Assembly (NCBI GenBank): GCA_900471515.1
Contig: UCFC01000010.1
Location: forward strand, 248,001 to 312,000
Direction: 5' to 3'
Length of the DNA stretch: 64,000 nt
Source of the DNA: Hyphomicrobiales bacterium
GTDB lineage: Bacteria; Pseudomonadota; Alphaproteobacteria; Rhizobiales; Rhizobiaceae
Part shown: positions 15,874-25,601 of the stretch, in pieces
How positions within the stretch are numbered: the first letter of the stretch is position 1
Layout: each line of letters begins with the position of its first letter
Made by a program: the position numbers and the translations under genes
The notes under the pieces: generated by a model
Databases searched by the model: none
What the model was told of the DNA's origin: nothing
The model's input: only the letters and a program-made list of their open reading frames with translations

Positions 15874-18800
15874 TCAAGCGTTTCGCGGCCCGTATCCGCC
15901 CCCTGTCGGGGTCACGACCGTGAAGGCTTCGCCGGCTTCCAGCACCGTATGGGCAGCACCGATCAGTTCATCGATCGTGCCGTCATTGCGGCGCACATAG
16001 TTGCGGCCGGTCTGCCCGTCTTCGCCTCCCTTCAGCCCGAAGGGAGCGATGCGGCGATGACCGGAAAGAATGGCAAATTCCAATCTCTCAAGCGCGCGGA
16101 TCGTGCGCTGCGTGCCATTGCCGGCATGCCACTGACCCCGCCCACCGGAATTCGGCCGGATATGGAAATCCTCGAGCACGACAGGGAAACGGCTCTCCAG
16201 GATTTCCGGATCGGTGAGACGGGAATTGGTCATGTGCGTATGTACGGCATCGGCACCATTGAAGCCGGGGCCTGCCGGCGCACCGGAGCAGATGGTTTCG
16301 TAATATTGATACTTTTCGTTGCCGAAGGTCAGGTTGTTCATCGTGCCCTGAGCTGCGGCCATGGCGCCGACGGCGCCGATCAGGCAATTGGTCACGGCCT
16401 GGCTGACCTCGACATTGCCGGCGACGACGGCTGCCGGATAGGCCGGCGTCAGCATCGTGCCATCGGGAATGACGATACGGATCGGCCGCAGGCAGCCGGC
16501 ATTCATCGGAATATCCGCTTCGACGAGCACGCGGAAAACATAGAGTACGGCAGCGCGCGTCACCGGCGCCGGCGCATTGAAATTGTCGGGTCGCTGGGCA
16601 GATGTGCCGGTAAAATCGACCGTCGCTTCGCGCTTTTCGCGGTCGATGGAGATCTTGACGACGATCTTGCAGCCCTGATCCATCTCATAGGAGAACTCGC
16701 CGTCCGGCAGGCGGTCGAGCACGCGGCGCACGCTTTCGGCAGCATTGTCCTGCACATGGCCCATATAGGCATCGACCACGTCCTCGCCGAAGAGCGCGAT
16801 CATCTTCTTCAGTTCCGCCACGCCCTTTTCGTTGGCGGCAACCTGCGCCTTCAGGTCGTTGACGTTCTGTGCCAGCGTGCGCACCGGATAGCGCGCACCG
16901 GTCAAGAGATCGGCAAGGGCGTCCTCACGGAACGTGCCGCGATCGAGCAGCTTGAAATTGTCGATATAGACGCCTTCCTCCTCGATATGCGTCGCGAGCG
17001 GCGACATCGAGCCCGGCGAGATGCCGCCAATATCGGCATGGTGGCCGCGGCTCGCCACCCAGAAACGGATGCGCGTGCCGGCATCGTCGAAGACTGGCGT
17101 GCAGACGGTCAGGTCAGGCAGATGCGTGCCGCCATTGTAGGGCGCGTTGATCAGGAAGACGTCGCCCGGATGAATGACCGGATTTTCGCGGATGGCGGTC
17201 GCAACAGACGCATCCATGGAACCGAGATGAACCGGCATATGCGGCGCATTGGCGACGAGATTGCCGTCCGCATCGAAGACCGCGCAGGAGAAATCGAGCC
17301 GTTCCTTGATGTTGACGGAATAGGCGGTGTTCTGCAGCGTCACGCCCATCTGTTCGGCAATCGACATGAAGAGATTGTTGAAGATCTCCAGCATGACGGG
17401 ATCGGCCTTGGTGCCGATCGCCGCGCGTTCCGGCAGCGCCTTGATGCGGGTGAGCACGATATGATCGCGCGCCGTCAGCTTCGCCTGCCAGCCGTCTTCC
17501 ACGACGATGGTCTGGTTCGGCTCGATAATGATGGCCGGCCCGGTCACGGTCTGGCCGGGAAGGATGCGATCGCGCAAGACGACTGCCGCATCATGGCTTT
17601 CGCCCTGCGAATGGAACTCGGTTCGCCGGACGGGCGAAGCCTCGCCCTCCCCCGCTTCGCCGCGATCGACGTCGATTTCGGCGGCCGCGCCGCCGATGCA
17701 CTCGACCTCGACGGCCTCGACAACCAGCGGCTTGTTCTCGGCAACAAAGCCGAAGCGGCGCCTGTGCAGCAGCTCGAATTCCCGGCGAAGGCGCGTAGCA
17801 TCGTCGTTTTGAGGGAACAATGCCTCGACGGCCAGCAGCGTATCAGTGCCGGCATAGCGGATATGGGCGCGCAATACCGTCTTGATCTTCCCGGCCTCGA
17901 CGCCCTGCGCCGTCAGCTCCGGCTGGCATTCGCCCTGCAATTCCCTGCCAAGCGCGGCAATCGCGGCCGGTGCAGCCACGTCGAGCGGCACGCCGAGCGC
18001 TTTCTGGCGGGTGGAGCGGATATCGGCAAGGCCCATGCCGTAGGCCGACAGCAGGCCGGACATCGGATGCAGGAGGATGCTTTTCATACCGAGCGCATCT
18101 GCCACGAGGCACGCATGCTGGCCTCCGGCGCCGCCGAAGCAGTTCAGCGCATAACGCGTCACGTCATAACCGCGCTGAACGGAAATCTTCTTGATCGCCT
18201 CGACCATGTTGGCGACGGCAATGCGGATGAACCCGTCAGCCACTTCTTCCGGGCGGCGGCCGTCACCGATCTCGGCTGCCAGTTCGGCAAATTTCTGCCG
18301 CACCGTTTCGACATCGAGCGGCTGATCCTGGTTCGGGCCAAAGATCGCCGGAAAGAAATCGGGCAGCAACTTGCCGGCCATGACGTTGGCATCGGTCACC
18401 GCAAGCGGTCCGCCGTTGCGATAGCAGGCAGGGCCTGGATAAGCGCCGGCGGAATCGGGGCCGACTCGGAAACGGCCGCTCTCGAAATGCAGGATGGAAC
18501 CGCCGCCGGCAGCCACCGTGTGAATCAGCATCATCGGCGCCCGAACGCGCACGCCGGCAACCTCCGTTTCGAAGGCGCGCTCATACTCCCCGTCGAAATG
18601 CGCGACATCGGTCGAGGTGCCGCCCATGTCAAAGCCGATCACATGGCCGAAGCCCGCCTGCTCGCCGGTCTTGGCAAGGCCGACGACACCGCCGGCGGGG
18701 CCGGAGAGGATGGCATCCTTGCCCTGAAACATATCGGCTGCCGTCAGGCCGCCCGAGGACATCATGAACATGACGCGGGCACCGGTCCTTGCAACATCGA

Positions 18801-19500
18801 GTTCATCCGAGACCTGGCGCACATAACGGCCGAGCACCGGCGAAAGATAAGCATCGACAACGGTCGTATCGCCACGGCCGACCAGCTTGATCAGCGGCGA
18901 AACCTCGTGGCTGACGGAAACCTGTTCGAAGCCGATCGCGCGGGCAATGCGCGCAGCCGCTGCCTCATGCTCGGGATATTTATAGGCATGCATGAAGACG
19001 ATGGCGACGGCGCGGTAGCCCTTCGCGCGCAGATCGCGCAACGCTGCCTCGGTCGCGGTTTCGTCAAGCATTGTCTCGACCGTACCGTCAGCCAGAACAC
19101 GCTCGTCAAGCTCGACCACATCCTGATAGAGCGCTTCAGGCTTGATGATCTCGGTCGCAAAGATCTTTTTGCGTTCCTGATAGCCGATGCGCAGAGCGTC
19201 GCGGAAACCCTTCGTCGTTACCAGCGCCAGACGCTCACCCTTGCGCTCCAGAAGCGCGTTGGTGGCGACGGTCGTGCCCATGCGCACCTCACCGATCAGT
19301 CCGGCGGGGATCGCCTCGCCTGCGGTCAGGCCGAGATGCAGACGAATGCCCTGAACGGCAGCATCGCGATAGGCTTCCGGGTTTTCGGACAGCACCTTGC
19401 GCGCGTGAAGTGCACCGGCGGGATCGCGCCCGACAATGTCGGTGAAAGTGCCCCCACGGTCGATCCAGAAGTCCCAGCTACCAGCCGCAATGCCCGACAA
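15874..19500 (-). CDS. ATP-dependent 5-oxoprolinase (fused HyuA-HyuB)
   Basis: 1208 residues, the length of full 5-oxoprolinases, which open 5-oxo-L-proline to glutamate with ATP. The N-terminal half (about 1-690) is HyuA-like: [13 protein letters not shown] phosphate-binding start, [19 protein letters not shown] actin-like ATPase motif and [17 protein letters not shown]. The C-terminal half (about 700-1205) is HyuB-like: [36 protein letters not shown] and the glycine-rich end [12 protein letters not shown]. The fusion favours oxoprolinase over separate-subunit hydantoinases, but N-methylhydantoinase or acetone-carboxylase relatives cannot be excluded. It lies downstream of an amino-acid ABC operon, with a hairpin between them. 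Confidence 0.88.
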   Translation of the reverse strand: MSGIAAGSWDFWIDRGGTFTDIVGRDPAGALHARKVLSENPEAYRDAAVQGIRLHLGLTAGEAIPAGLIGEVRMGTTVATNALLERKGERLALVTTKGFRDALRIGYQERKKIFATEIIKPEALYQDVVELDERVLADGTVETMLDETATEAALRDLRAKGYRAVAIVFMHAYKYPEHEAAAARIARAIGFEQVSVSHEVSPLIKLVGRGDTTVVDAYLSPVLGRYVRQVSDELDVARTGARVMFMMSSGGLTAADMFQGKDAILSGPAGGVVGLAKTGEQAGFGHVIGFDMGGTSTDVAHFDGEYERAFETEVAGVRVRAPMMLIHTVAAGGGSILHFESGRFRVGPDSAGAYPGPACYRNGGPLAVTDANVMAGKLLPDFFPAIFGPNQDQPLDVETVRQKFAELAAEIGDGRRPEEVADGFIRIAVANMVEAIKKISVQRGYDVTRYALNCFGGAGGQHACLVADALGMKSILLHPMSGLLSAYGMGLADIRSTRQKALGVPLDVAAPAAIAALGRELQGECQPELTAQGVEAGKIKTVLRAHIRYAGTDTLLAVEALFPQNDDATRLRREFELLHRRRFGFVAENKPLVVEAVEVECIGGAAAEIDVDRGEAGEGEASPVRRTEFHSQGESHDAAVVLRDRILPGQTVTGPAIIIEPNQTIVVEDGWQAKLTARDHIVLTRIKALPERAAIGTKADPVMLEIFNNLFMSIAEQMGVTLQNTAYSVNIKERLDFSCAVFDADGNLVANAPHMPVHLGSMDASVATAIRENPVIHPGDVFLINAPYNGGTHLPDLTVCTPVFDDAGTRIRFWVASRGHHADIGGISPGSMSPLATHIEEEGVYIDNFKLLDRGTFREDALADLLTGARYPVRTLAQNVNDLKAQVAANEKGVAELKKMIALFGEDVVDAYMGHVQDNAAESVRRVLDRLPDGEFSYEMDQGCKIVVKISIDREKREATVDFTGTSAQRPDNFNAPAPVTRAAVLYVFRVLVEADIPMNAGCLRPIRIVIPDGTMLTPAYPAAVVAGNVEVSQAVTNCLIGAVGAMAAAQGTMNNLTFGNEKYQYYETICSGAPAGPGFNGADAVHTHMTNSRLTDPEILESRFPVVLEDFHIRPNSGGRGQWHAGNGTQRTIRALERLEFAILSGHRRIAPFGLKGGEDGQTGRNYVRRNDGTIDELIGAAHTVLEAGEAFTVVTPTGGGYGPRNA

Positions 19501-19637
19501 AATCGCCTCCGCCGTTCGTTTCCGATATCACTAAGAAATTATCGATAAATCGTCAACGTTTTGCAGAAGACCGAGCCGCCGCCGTTGATCGCTGGCGGGC
19601 GCAGCAAAGGTCCAACATTGGAACGCAGAAAATCGAA

Positions 19638-19661
19638 CGCCGCGGCCCTCAAGCCGCGGCG
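19638..19661 (-). terminator. Hairpin after the kdu/ABC operon
   Basis: CGCCGCGGC and GCCGCGGCG form a perfect 9-bp stem with a 6-base loop, 63 bases beyond the stop of the substrate-binding protein. On the minus strand the stem is followed by TTCGATTTTC, a weak U-rich tail, so it probably terminates leftward transcription before the oxoprolinase gene. Confidence 0.5.
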
Positions 19662-19723
19662 ACAGACCCAGAAATAGCCAATGGCTGATGCCCGGCGCGC
19701 CCGGCGCCGGCAGCCCGATCCGA

Positions 19724-20518
19724 TCAGCGCGAAGTCAGATCGTCGGGCAGTTCGGCATTGTGATACTTGCGATAGATATCCCGCAGCACCTTGTTGTCGA
19801 AATTGGTCTTCACCCACTGGTCGAGCCAGGTCTTGAGACCGGTTTCGCCCTTCGGGATGCCGATGCCGAGAACCGTCTCCTTCTGCGTGAACTTCACCTG
19901 CAGCGGATGATCGGCCATCTTCCTGTTGATGCCGTTGATGACGGCAGACTGGCTGGAAACCGTATCGACCTGACCGGAAACGACCGAGGTGATCAGCGTC
20001 GCATCATCCTCGAAGCGGACGATATTGGCGCCCTTCGCGTTGGCGGTAATGTCCTGGTCGTTCGTCGTGGCTCGGGTGACGCCGATGCGTTTGCCGTCAA
20101 GATCGGCATATCCCTTGATCTCGGCGCTCGGCGGAGCGGCGACGACAAGGGCGAGCGTTGCATAGGGAACGGAATAATCGATCGCCTTCTTTCGCTCTTC
20201 GGTGATGCCGAGCGAGGAGACGACCATGTCGGCCTTACCGGTCTGGACCGACGGAACGCGGGCCGCATTGGTGATTTCCACCAGTTCGAGCTGGACGCCG
20301 AGATCCTTGGCGATCAGTTTGGCCGTCTCGATATCGGAACCCGACGGCTGCAGGTTTTCGTCGACGAAGGAATATTCCGGAATGCCCATCGCGACCGCGA
20401 TACGCACCTTGCCGGCCTTCCTGATATTGTCGAGCACATCGGCATGGGCAACGCTTGCCAGCGCCAGCAGGCCCGCACCCGCCAACAGTGCCAGTTTCGA
20501 AATCATTGTCTTCGGCAT
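19724..20518 (-). CDS. Polar amino-acid ABC transporter, substrate-binding protein
   Basis: 264 residues. The signal peptide ends near AHA (MISKLALLAGAGLLALASVA then HADV). The mature part matches SBP_bac_3: GKVRIAVAMGIPEYSFVDEN, GSDIETAKLIAKDLGV (family motif G-x-D-v-D/E) and KADMVVSSLGITEERKKAID. This periplasmic protein binds the ligand and passes it to the two permeases upstream. It is the last gene of the operon. Ligand unknown: the family takes polar amino acids, opines and related compounds. The nearby 5-oxoprolinase makes 5-oxoproline or a related cyclic amino acid worth considering. Confidence 0.9.
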   Translation of the reverse strand: MPKTMISKLALLAGAGLLALASVAHADVLDNIRKAGKVRIAVAMGIPEYSFVDENLQPSGSDIETAKLIAKDLGVQLELVEITNAARVPSVQTGKADMVVSSLGITEERKKAIDYSVPYATLALVVAAPPSAEIKGYADLDGKRIGVTRATTNDQDITANAKGANIVRFEDDATLITSVVSGQVDTVSSQSAVINGINRKMADHPLQVKFTQKETVLGIGIPKGETGLKTWLDQWVKTNFDNKVLRDIYRKYHNAELPDDLTSR

Positions 20519-20627
20519 ACTCCAAGTCTCCTCTACCTGATTGCCTCTGCCCGCTCTCTGCCGGGCCTCCTCTCAAACCTGCGCCGGCTCATCCGGGACA
20601 GGCAATTTCCTCCCACGATGACGGGGT

Positions 20628-21356
20628 CTAAAGCTCTGCGGCCATGAATTCCTTGAGTTCAGGCGTCTGCGGATTGCTCAGGATACCGGCGTCACCGGTC
20701 TCCCAGACTTTGCCGGTGTGCATGTAGATGACACGGTTGGCGGCGCGCTTGGCAAAGCCCATCTCGTGGGTGACGACGATCATCGTCATGCCGCCGCGCG
20801 CGAGATCCTCCATCACGCGCAGCACTTCGCCCGTCAGCTTCGGGTCGAGGGCGGACGTGACCTCGTCGAACAGCATCACCTTCGGCTGCATGGCAAGCGA
20901 TCGGGCAATTGCCACGCGCTGCTGCTGGCCGCCGGACAGCTGCTCCGGATAGGCATCGATCTTTTCCGAGAGGCCGACCTTGGCGAGCACCTGTTTGGCG
21001 ATTTCGAAGGCCTGGTCCCTGCGCATGCCCTTCACGCGGCGCAGCGCCAGCATGATGTTTTCAGCGACCGTCATGTGCGGGAAGAGATTATAGCTCTGGA
21101 ACACCATGCCGATATCGCGCCGCAATGTCCTGAGATCGAGCTTCGGATCTTCGACACGATGGCCGCAGACCTCGATCGAGCCGTCCTGGATCGTCTCCAG
21201 CCGGTTGATGCAGCGCAGCGCCGTGCTCTTGCCGGAGCCGGACTGGCCGATCAGCGCCACCACTTCGCCAGCGTTGATCTCGAAAGAGACGCCCTTCAGC
21301 ACTTCCAGCGCGCCGAAGCGCTTGACGACATTGGTGAGTTTAACGGCGACCGACAT
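20628..21356 (-). CDS. Polar amino-acid ABC transporter, ATP-binding protein
   Basis: 242 residues from the ATG at 21356 (MSVAVKLTNVVKRFGALEVL); the upstream extension of the frame is not family-like. Walker A GQSGSGKST, Q-loop VFQSYNLFPH, signature LSGGQQQR, Walker B VMLFDEVTSALDP and the H-loop VVTHEMGFA are all intact, in the order of GlnQ/HisP proteins. Start overlaps the end of the preceding permease by 17 bases. It powers import by the neighbouring permeases. Confidence 0.93.
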   Translation of the reverse strand: MSVAVKLTNVVKRFGALEVLKGVSFEINAGEVVALIGQSGSGKSTALRCINRLETIQDGSIEVCGHRVEDPKLDLRTLRRDIGMVFQSYNLFPHMTVAENIMLALRRVKGMRRDQAFEIAKQVLAKVGLSEKIDAYPEQLSGGQQQRVAIARSLAMQPKVMLFDEVTSALDPKLTGEVLRVMEDLARGGMTMIVVTHEMGFAKRAANRVIYMHTGKVWETGDAGILSNPQTPELKEFMAAEL

Positions 21357-21993
21357 TGAGCTTCCTCTCGAGAGAACGGCTCCAGACCGACAGCGGATAG
21401 CAGACAGCGAAGTAGAGAAGCGCTGCGATGCCGAAGACCAGGAAGGGCTGGAACAGGGAATTGTTGATGACCTGCGCCGCACGCGTCAGCTCCAGGAAGC
21501 CGACAACCGAGGCGAGCGAGGTGTTCTTGACGAGCTGGACGAGGAAACCGACCGTCGGCGGCGTGGCGATCCTCAGCGCCTGCGGCAGGATCACGTCCCG
21601 CAACGCCTGCCAGCGTGTCAGGCCGAGACATTCGGCGGCCTCGAACTGGGTGCGCGAGATGGACTCCACCGAGCCGCGCCAGATCTCGCCGAGATAGGAG
21701 CTCGAATAGATCATCATGCCGAGACCGGCCGCCACCAGCGGCGGCACCGAGATGTTCACCACCCCGAGACCGAAATAGAGGATGAACATCTGGATCAGGA
21801 GCGGCGTGCCCTGGACGATCTGGATGTAGATGAGGGCTGCGCGTCGCAGCGACAGGAAGCGCGAGATGCGGCAGAGCATGACGAAGAAGCCGGCAATGCC
21901 GCCGAGCAGGAAGGCGAGCGCTGACAGCACGACCGTCCAGACAAGGCCGTCCAGCAGATAGATCAGGTGATTGAAGGAAAACCCACCGAGCAT
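21340..21993 (-). CDS. Polar amino-acid ABC transporter, permease 2
   Basis: 217 residues with about five membrane segments. The start region YLLDGLVWTVVLSALAFLLG matches the HisM/GlnP N-terminus, and the EAA coupling loop reads EAAECLGLTRWQALRDVILP at about residues 132-151. It starts 8 bases after the stop of permease 1, so the two likely form a heterodimeric channel. Confidence 0.92.
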   Translation of the reverse strand: MLGGFSFNHLIYLLDGLVWTVVLSALAFLLGGIAGFFVMLCRISRFLSLRRAALIYIQIVQGTPLLIQMFILYFGLGVVNISVPPLVAAGLGMMIYSSSYLGEIWRGSVESISRTQFEAAECLGLTRWQALRDVILPQALRIATPPTVGFLVQLVKNTSLASVVGFLELTRAAQVINNSLFQPFLVFGIAALLYFAVCYPLSVWSRSLERKLNVGRR

Positions 21994-22001
21994 GGTAATC
22001 T

Positions 22002-22685
22002 CTAGAGCGACGTGCCGAGCCGGCGGCGGCGCGGGAAGGCGATGAGACCGAGGCCGTAGAAGCCCGCCCTCATCAGATAGGTGATGGCGATGTAGAGGAC
22101 CGCGACGACGACATAGGTCTCCAGCGACCGGAACGTGTTGGACTGGATGTTGTTGGCGACACCCGTCAACTCCTCGGCAGAAATCTGCGAAGCGATCGAG
22201 GTCGACAGCATCATCAGGATGAACTGGCTGGAAAGTGCCGGATAGACACGTTCGATCGCCGGCAGGAGAATGATGTCGCGATAGATCTGCAGCTTCGACA
22301 GGCCGAGCGCTTCAGCCGCCTCGATCTGGCTCGGATGGATCGAATCCATGCCGGCACGAATGATCTCCGCCGTATAGGCGCCGACATTGATGACCATGGC
22401 GAAGACGGCAGCCGCGATGATCGGCAAGCGGATGCCGACGGAAGACAGGCCGAAGAAGATGAAGAAGATCTGCACGATGAAGGGCGTGTTGCGTACGGTC
22501 TCGACATAGATGCCGACGAGGGTCCGCAGCGGGCCGATGTTCGAGCGGCGGGCGATGGCGCAGGCAACGCCGATCACCAGACCGATGACGACCGAAAAGA
22601 CGGTGATCTCGATCGTAACGAACGCGCCCGAGAGGAAATCGCTCCAATAGGGCAGCAAGGCCGCAAAATCGAACTGGTACTGCAT
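22002..22685 (-). CDS. Polar amino-acid ABC transporter, permease 1
   Basis: 227 residues. The start at 22685 is preferred because GGAGGAGGAC lies directly before it; ATGs farther upstream lack spacing. The N-terminal LPYWSDFLSGAFVTIEITVF and the EAA loop EAAEALGLSKLQIYRDIILL identify the HisM/HisQ-type permease family. It follows kduD by 87 bases in the same direction, linking uronate metabolism genes and the transporter in one probable transcript. Confidence 0.92.
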   Translation of the reverse strand: MQYQFDFAALLPYWSDFLSGAFVTIEITVFSVVIGLVIGVACAIARRSNIGPLRTLVGIYVETVRNTPFIVQIFFIFFGLSSVGIRLPIIAAAVFAMVINVGAYTAEIIRAGMDSIHPSQIEAAEALGLSKLQIYRDIILLPAIERVYPALSSQFILMMLSTSIASQISAEELTGVANNIQSNTFRSLETYVVVAVLYIAITYLMRAGFYGLGLIAFPRRRRLGTSL

Positions 22686-22772
22686 GTCCTCCTCCATTCC
22701 GACCACGCCAATCCGATGACGCGACCTCGCCTTCCCTTGAGGAAGGCGTCATGTCTCCTTCCGGCTGTCGCG

Positions 22773-23528
22773 TCAGCGCGCCAGCCAGCCTCCATCGACG
22801 GGTAGAACCGTGCCGTGCACGTAGTCGGACGCAGCCGACGCCAGGAACACGGCAGCACCGCCGATGTCGCCGGGCTCACCCCAGCGGCCCGCCGGGATAC
22901 GGGCCAGAATGCTCGCGTTGCGATCCGGATCTTCGCGCAGCGCCGTCGTGTTGTTGGTGACGAAATAGCCGGGTGCGATGGCGTTGACGTTCACGCCCTT
23001 GCCTGCCCATTCGCAGGCGAGCAGTCGCGTCAAGCCTGCAAGGCCGCTCTTCGAAGCCGTGTAGGACGGAATGCGAATACCGCCCTGAAAGGAGAGCAGC
23101 GAAGCAATGTTGATGATCTTGCCGCGTCCCTTTTCGAGCATGTGGCGGGCCGCCGCCTGAGAGAGGAAAAAGGCCGTCTTCAGGTTCACGTTCATCACCG
23201 CGTCCCAGTCTTCTTCGGTGAAGTCGATCGCGTCGGCGCGGCGAATGATGCCCGCATTGTTGACGAGGATATCGAGCGCTCCGAAACGCTCCAGCGCCTC
23301 GGAAACGATCGGCTTGACCGGCTCGATCGTGCCGAGATCGGCCTTGATGACATGGAATTTCACGCCCGCCTTCGCGACAAGGGCCTCCGTCTCGTCCATG
23401 GACGAGCGGCCGATAGCCACGATCGAGGCGCCGGCTTCGGCAAGCGCGACGGCAATACCCTGCCCGATGCCGGTATTGGCGCCGGTGACGACGGCGGTCT
23501 TCCCCGAGAGATCGAAAAGAGCCTGCAT
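22773..23528 (-). CDS. kduD: 2-dehydro-3-deoxy-D-gluconate 5-dehydrogenase
   Basis: 251 residues, an SDR-family enzyme that reduces 2,5-diketo-3-deoxygluconate in the pathway for unsaturated uronates from pectin or similar polymers. The Rossmann glycine motif is GANTGIGQGIA, the catalytic set IASLLSFQGGIRIPSYTASK gives Ser, Tyr and Lys, and LFDLSGKTAVVTG is the characteristic KduD start. Start choice: the ATG at 23528 has AGGTG six bases upstream; an ATG at 23534 overlaps the kduI stop as TGATG and would add two residues. Cytoplasmic, and directly after kduI, its usual partner. Confidence 0.9.
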   Translation of the reverse strand: MQALFDLSGKTAVVTGANTGIGQGIAVALAEAGASIVAIGRSSMDETEALVAKAGVKFHVIKADLGTIEPVKPIVSEALERFGALDILVNNAGIIRRADAIDFTEEDWDAVMNVNLKTAFFLSQAAARHMLEKGRGKIINIASLLSFQGGIRIPSYTASKSGLAGLTRLLACEWAGKGVNVNAIAPGYFVTNNTTALREDPDRNASILARIPAGRWGEPGDIGGAAVFLASAASDYVHGTVLPVDGGWLAR

Positions 23529-23533
23529 CGCCA

Positions 23534-24370
23534 TCACCTGAGATCCCCGATGGCGATATGGTCCATATCGGTGAAGCTCTTGTTGTCGCCGGCCATGGCC
23601 CAGATGAAACTGTAGTTCTTGGTGCCGGCACCGGAATGGATCGACCACGGGGGCGATATGATCGCCTGCTCGTTGGCAACGAGCATGTGACGCGTCTGCT
23701 GCGGTTCGCCCATGAAATGGAAGACGCGCTGGTCGGCGTCGAGGTCGAAATAGAGATAGGCTTCCATGCGCCGGTCATGCGTGTGGCTCGGCATTGTGTT
23801 CCAGACGCTGCCGATCTCCAGGCTGGTGAAGCCCATGGTCAACTGGCAGGACTGGCAAACCTCCGGATGAATATACTGGTAGATCGAGCGCTTGTTGGCG
23901 GTGGCAGCCTCGCCCGGCGTCAGATGCCGTGCCTTGTCGCGAGTCAGAAGCACCGTCGGGTGGTTCGCATGAGCAGGCGTCGAGACGAGGTAGAATTTTG
24001 CGGGATTGCCGGCATCGGCACTTTCGAAAGCGACATCGACGGCGCCTCTGCCGATATAGAGGCAATCGTATTTCGCCAGCGTGTAGCTGGCGCCGTCAAC
24101 CGTCACGCGGCCGGAACCGCCGACATTCAGCACACCAAGTTCACGCTCCGCCAGAAACGTGTCCTGACCGATCGCCTTGGGCGCCGTCAGCGCCAGACCG
24201 GTGCCGAGCGGCGCAGCACCGCCGATCACCATCCGGTCGTAATGCGAATAGGTCAGCCTGATGTCACCCGGCGAAAACACCGTTTCGACCAGGAAGTGAC
24301 GGCGCAGCGTTTCCGTATCGAAGCCGCGGACCGCTTCGGGGTGGGAGGCGTGTCGTACGTCAATCTGCAT
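23534..24370 (-). CDS. kduI: 5-keto-4-deoxyuronate isomerase
   Basis: 278 residues, the same length as E. coli KduI, which converts 5-keto-4-deoxyuronate to 2,5-diketo-3-deoxygluconate. The cupin metal site reads MPSHTHDRRMEAYLYF (two His and a Glu), with a further His in SIHSGAGTKNYSFIWAMAG. The start at 24370 has AAGGA seven bases upstream and lies 11 bases inside the end of the GntR regulator gene, so the two are coupled. Adjacent kduD confirms the pathway assignment. Confidence 0.95.
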   Translation of the reverse strand: MQIDVRHASHPEAVRGFDTETLRRHFLVETVFSPGDIRLTYSHYDRMVIGGAAPLGTGLALTAPKAIGQDTFLAERELGVLNVGGSGRVTVDGASYTLAKYDCLYIGRGAVDVAFESADAGNPAKFYLVSTPAHANHPTVLLTRDKARHLTPGEAATANKRSIYQYIHPEVCQSCQLTMGFTSLEIGSVWNTMPSHTHDRRMEAYLYFDLDADQRVFHFMGEPQQTRHMLVANEQAIISPPWSIHSGAGTKNYSFIWAMAGDNKSFTDMDHIAIGDLR

Positions 24371-25148
24371 TGGAATTGTCCTTCTCTCCTCCGGATGCCC
24401 CCATCTGCGGGGCATCCTCAATGAAATAGGCTGGGTCGAGCATCTCGGCCTTTTCGACTTCATGCAGCAGCTTGCCGAGATGAAACTCCATGGCGGCCTT
24501 CGCCCCGTCCTTGTCGCCGGCTCGCATGCAATCGATGACGGCGGCGTGCTCCTCGATGACACGCGCCAGGCGGCCCTGCTGCGGCAACGTCAGCAAGCGA
24601 TAGCGGTCGCTGTGAACCTTGACCTGCTGGATGATCGCCCAGATGCCGGGAAAGCCCGCGATGCTGCTGATAAGCTGGTGGAAATCATTGTCGACGACAT
24701 GGAATTTCGCGACATCGCCTTCGCGATGGCACGCATCGAGATCCGAGAGATTGCGCTCCAGAGCTCTCAGGCCGGCCGGCGTCATCTTCTCGACCGCGAT
24801 CGAAACCGCCGTGTCTTCCAGCGCCTTGCGCACAAGGATCGCTTCGTAGAGCGCACGGCGCGGAATGCGGGAAACGAACGTGCCCGATTGCGGGAAAACA
24901 TCGACGAGCCCGTCATCGGCAAGCCGGATGATCGCCTCGCGGATCGGCGTGCGGCTGACCCCGAATTGCGCTTCCAGCTCCTTTTCGTTCAGGAGATCCA
25001 TCGGCTTGCGGCGCAGCGAAACGATGTCGTCGAGAAGCGCATTGTAGACGAGCGTTGCCGCCCTCGGAGCCGCCGCCCGCTGGTGCGAAAGTACCGTCAC
25101 GCCCTGCAGGGAGCGCTTCTTTCGCGTGATGCCGGAAAGCGAACTCAT
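24360..25148 (-). CDS. GntR/FCD-family regulator of the kdu operon
   Basis: 262 residues from the ATG at 25148; the longer frame upstream is noncoding-like. The N-terminal winged helix contains KELEAQFGVSRTPIREAIIR, the diagnostic GntR helix, then a C-terminal FCD all-helical ligand domain with the metal-binding Asp/His pattern (DNDFHQLI, HAAVIDCMRAGD, MEFHL). Being first in the transcript and overlapping kduI, it is likely an autoregulated repressor responding to a uronate intermediate. UxuR/ExuR/KdgR-like function is inferred from context. Confidence 0.9.
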   Translation of the reverse strand: MSSLSGITRKKRSLQGVTVLSHQRAAAPRAATLVYNALLDDIVSLRRKPMDLLNEKELEAQFGVSRTPIREAIIRLADDGLVDVFPQSGTFVSRIPRRALYEAILVRKALEDTAVSIAVEKMTPAGLRALERNLSDLDACHREGDVAKFHVVDNDFHQLISSIAGFPGIWAIIQQVKVHSDRYRLLTLPQQGRLARVIEEHAAVIDCMRAGDKDGAKAAMEFHLGKLLHEVEKAEMLDPAYFIEDAPQMGASGGEKDNSNAD

Positions 25149-25228
25149 CGCGCACGCTCGCCTGGAAGGATCGAAAATCTGGTGCTTGATGTCATCGGAA
25201 ACCGCCTCCCTTCGGCCTGATGAAAGAA

Positions 25229-25257
25229 GTAATATATTAGTATCCAACTTCTGGCAA
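25229..25257 (-). promoter_or_regulatory. Candidate promoter/operator of the gntR-kduI-kduD operon
   Basis: Reading leftward, TTGCCA (25257-25252), a 17-base spacer and TATTAC (25234-25229) form a plausible sigma-70 promoter about 80 bases before the GntR ATG. The spacer carries TTGGATACTAA, an imperfect inverted repeat of GntR-operator size, so autorepression is possible. Confidence 0.4.
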
Positions 25258-25601
25258 GCGGCTTTCGCGACTTGAACCGAACTTGACGGGAATGAGGATA
25301 TCGCCCGGACCGGCTCGCTTCCTGATCGCATTTAATTTATATTTTTCAATGCGTTACAGAGCCACACGCCGGCAGCGCGTTGCCGCCGCCGCACGACCGC
25401 TGGCCGAAAGAGCCAGCTTGCGACCGATCGAAGCCTATCGCTGAACTTTCTGGTGGCAGGACGCCTGGAGATCGATAGGATCATCGCGCATCCGCCTCCC
25501 GGGACCCTCTTTCGGCCTTCAATCTGGAGAGCCAGCTTCACGAGGTTCCGGAGTTGCGGCTTTGGAGGAGGTATTTGAAACGTGGCGGAGGAGAGCGCTT
25601 C

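Noticed and set aside
15844..19548. 1234-residue plus-strand ORF
   Set aside because: It is the exact antisense shadow of the oxoprolinase gene; its translation is His/Arg/Gly/Asp-rich with no family motif, whereas the minus strand gives complete HyuA and HyuB motifs.
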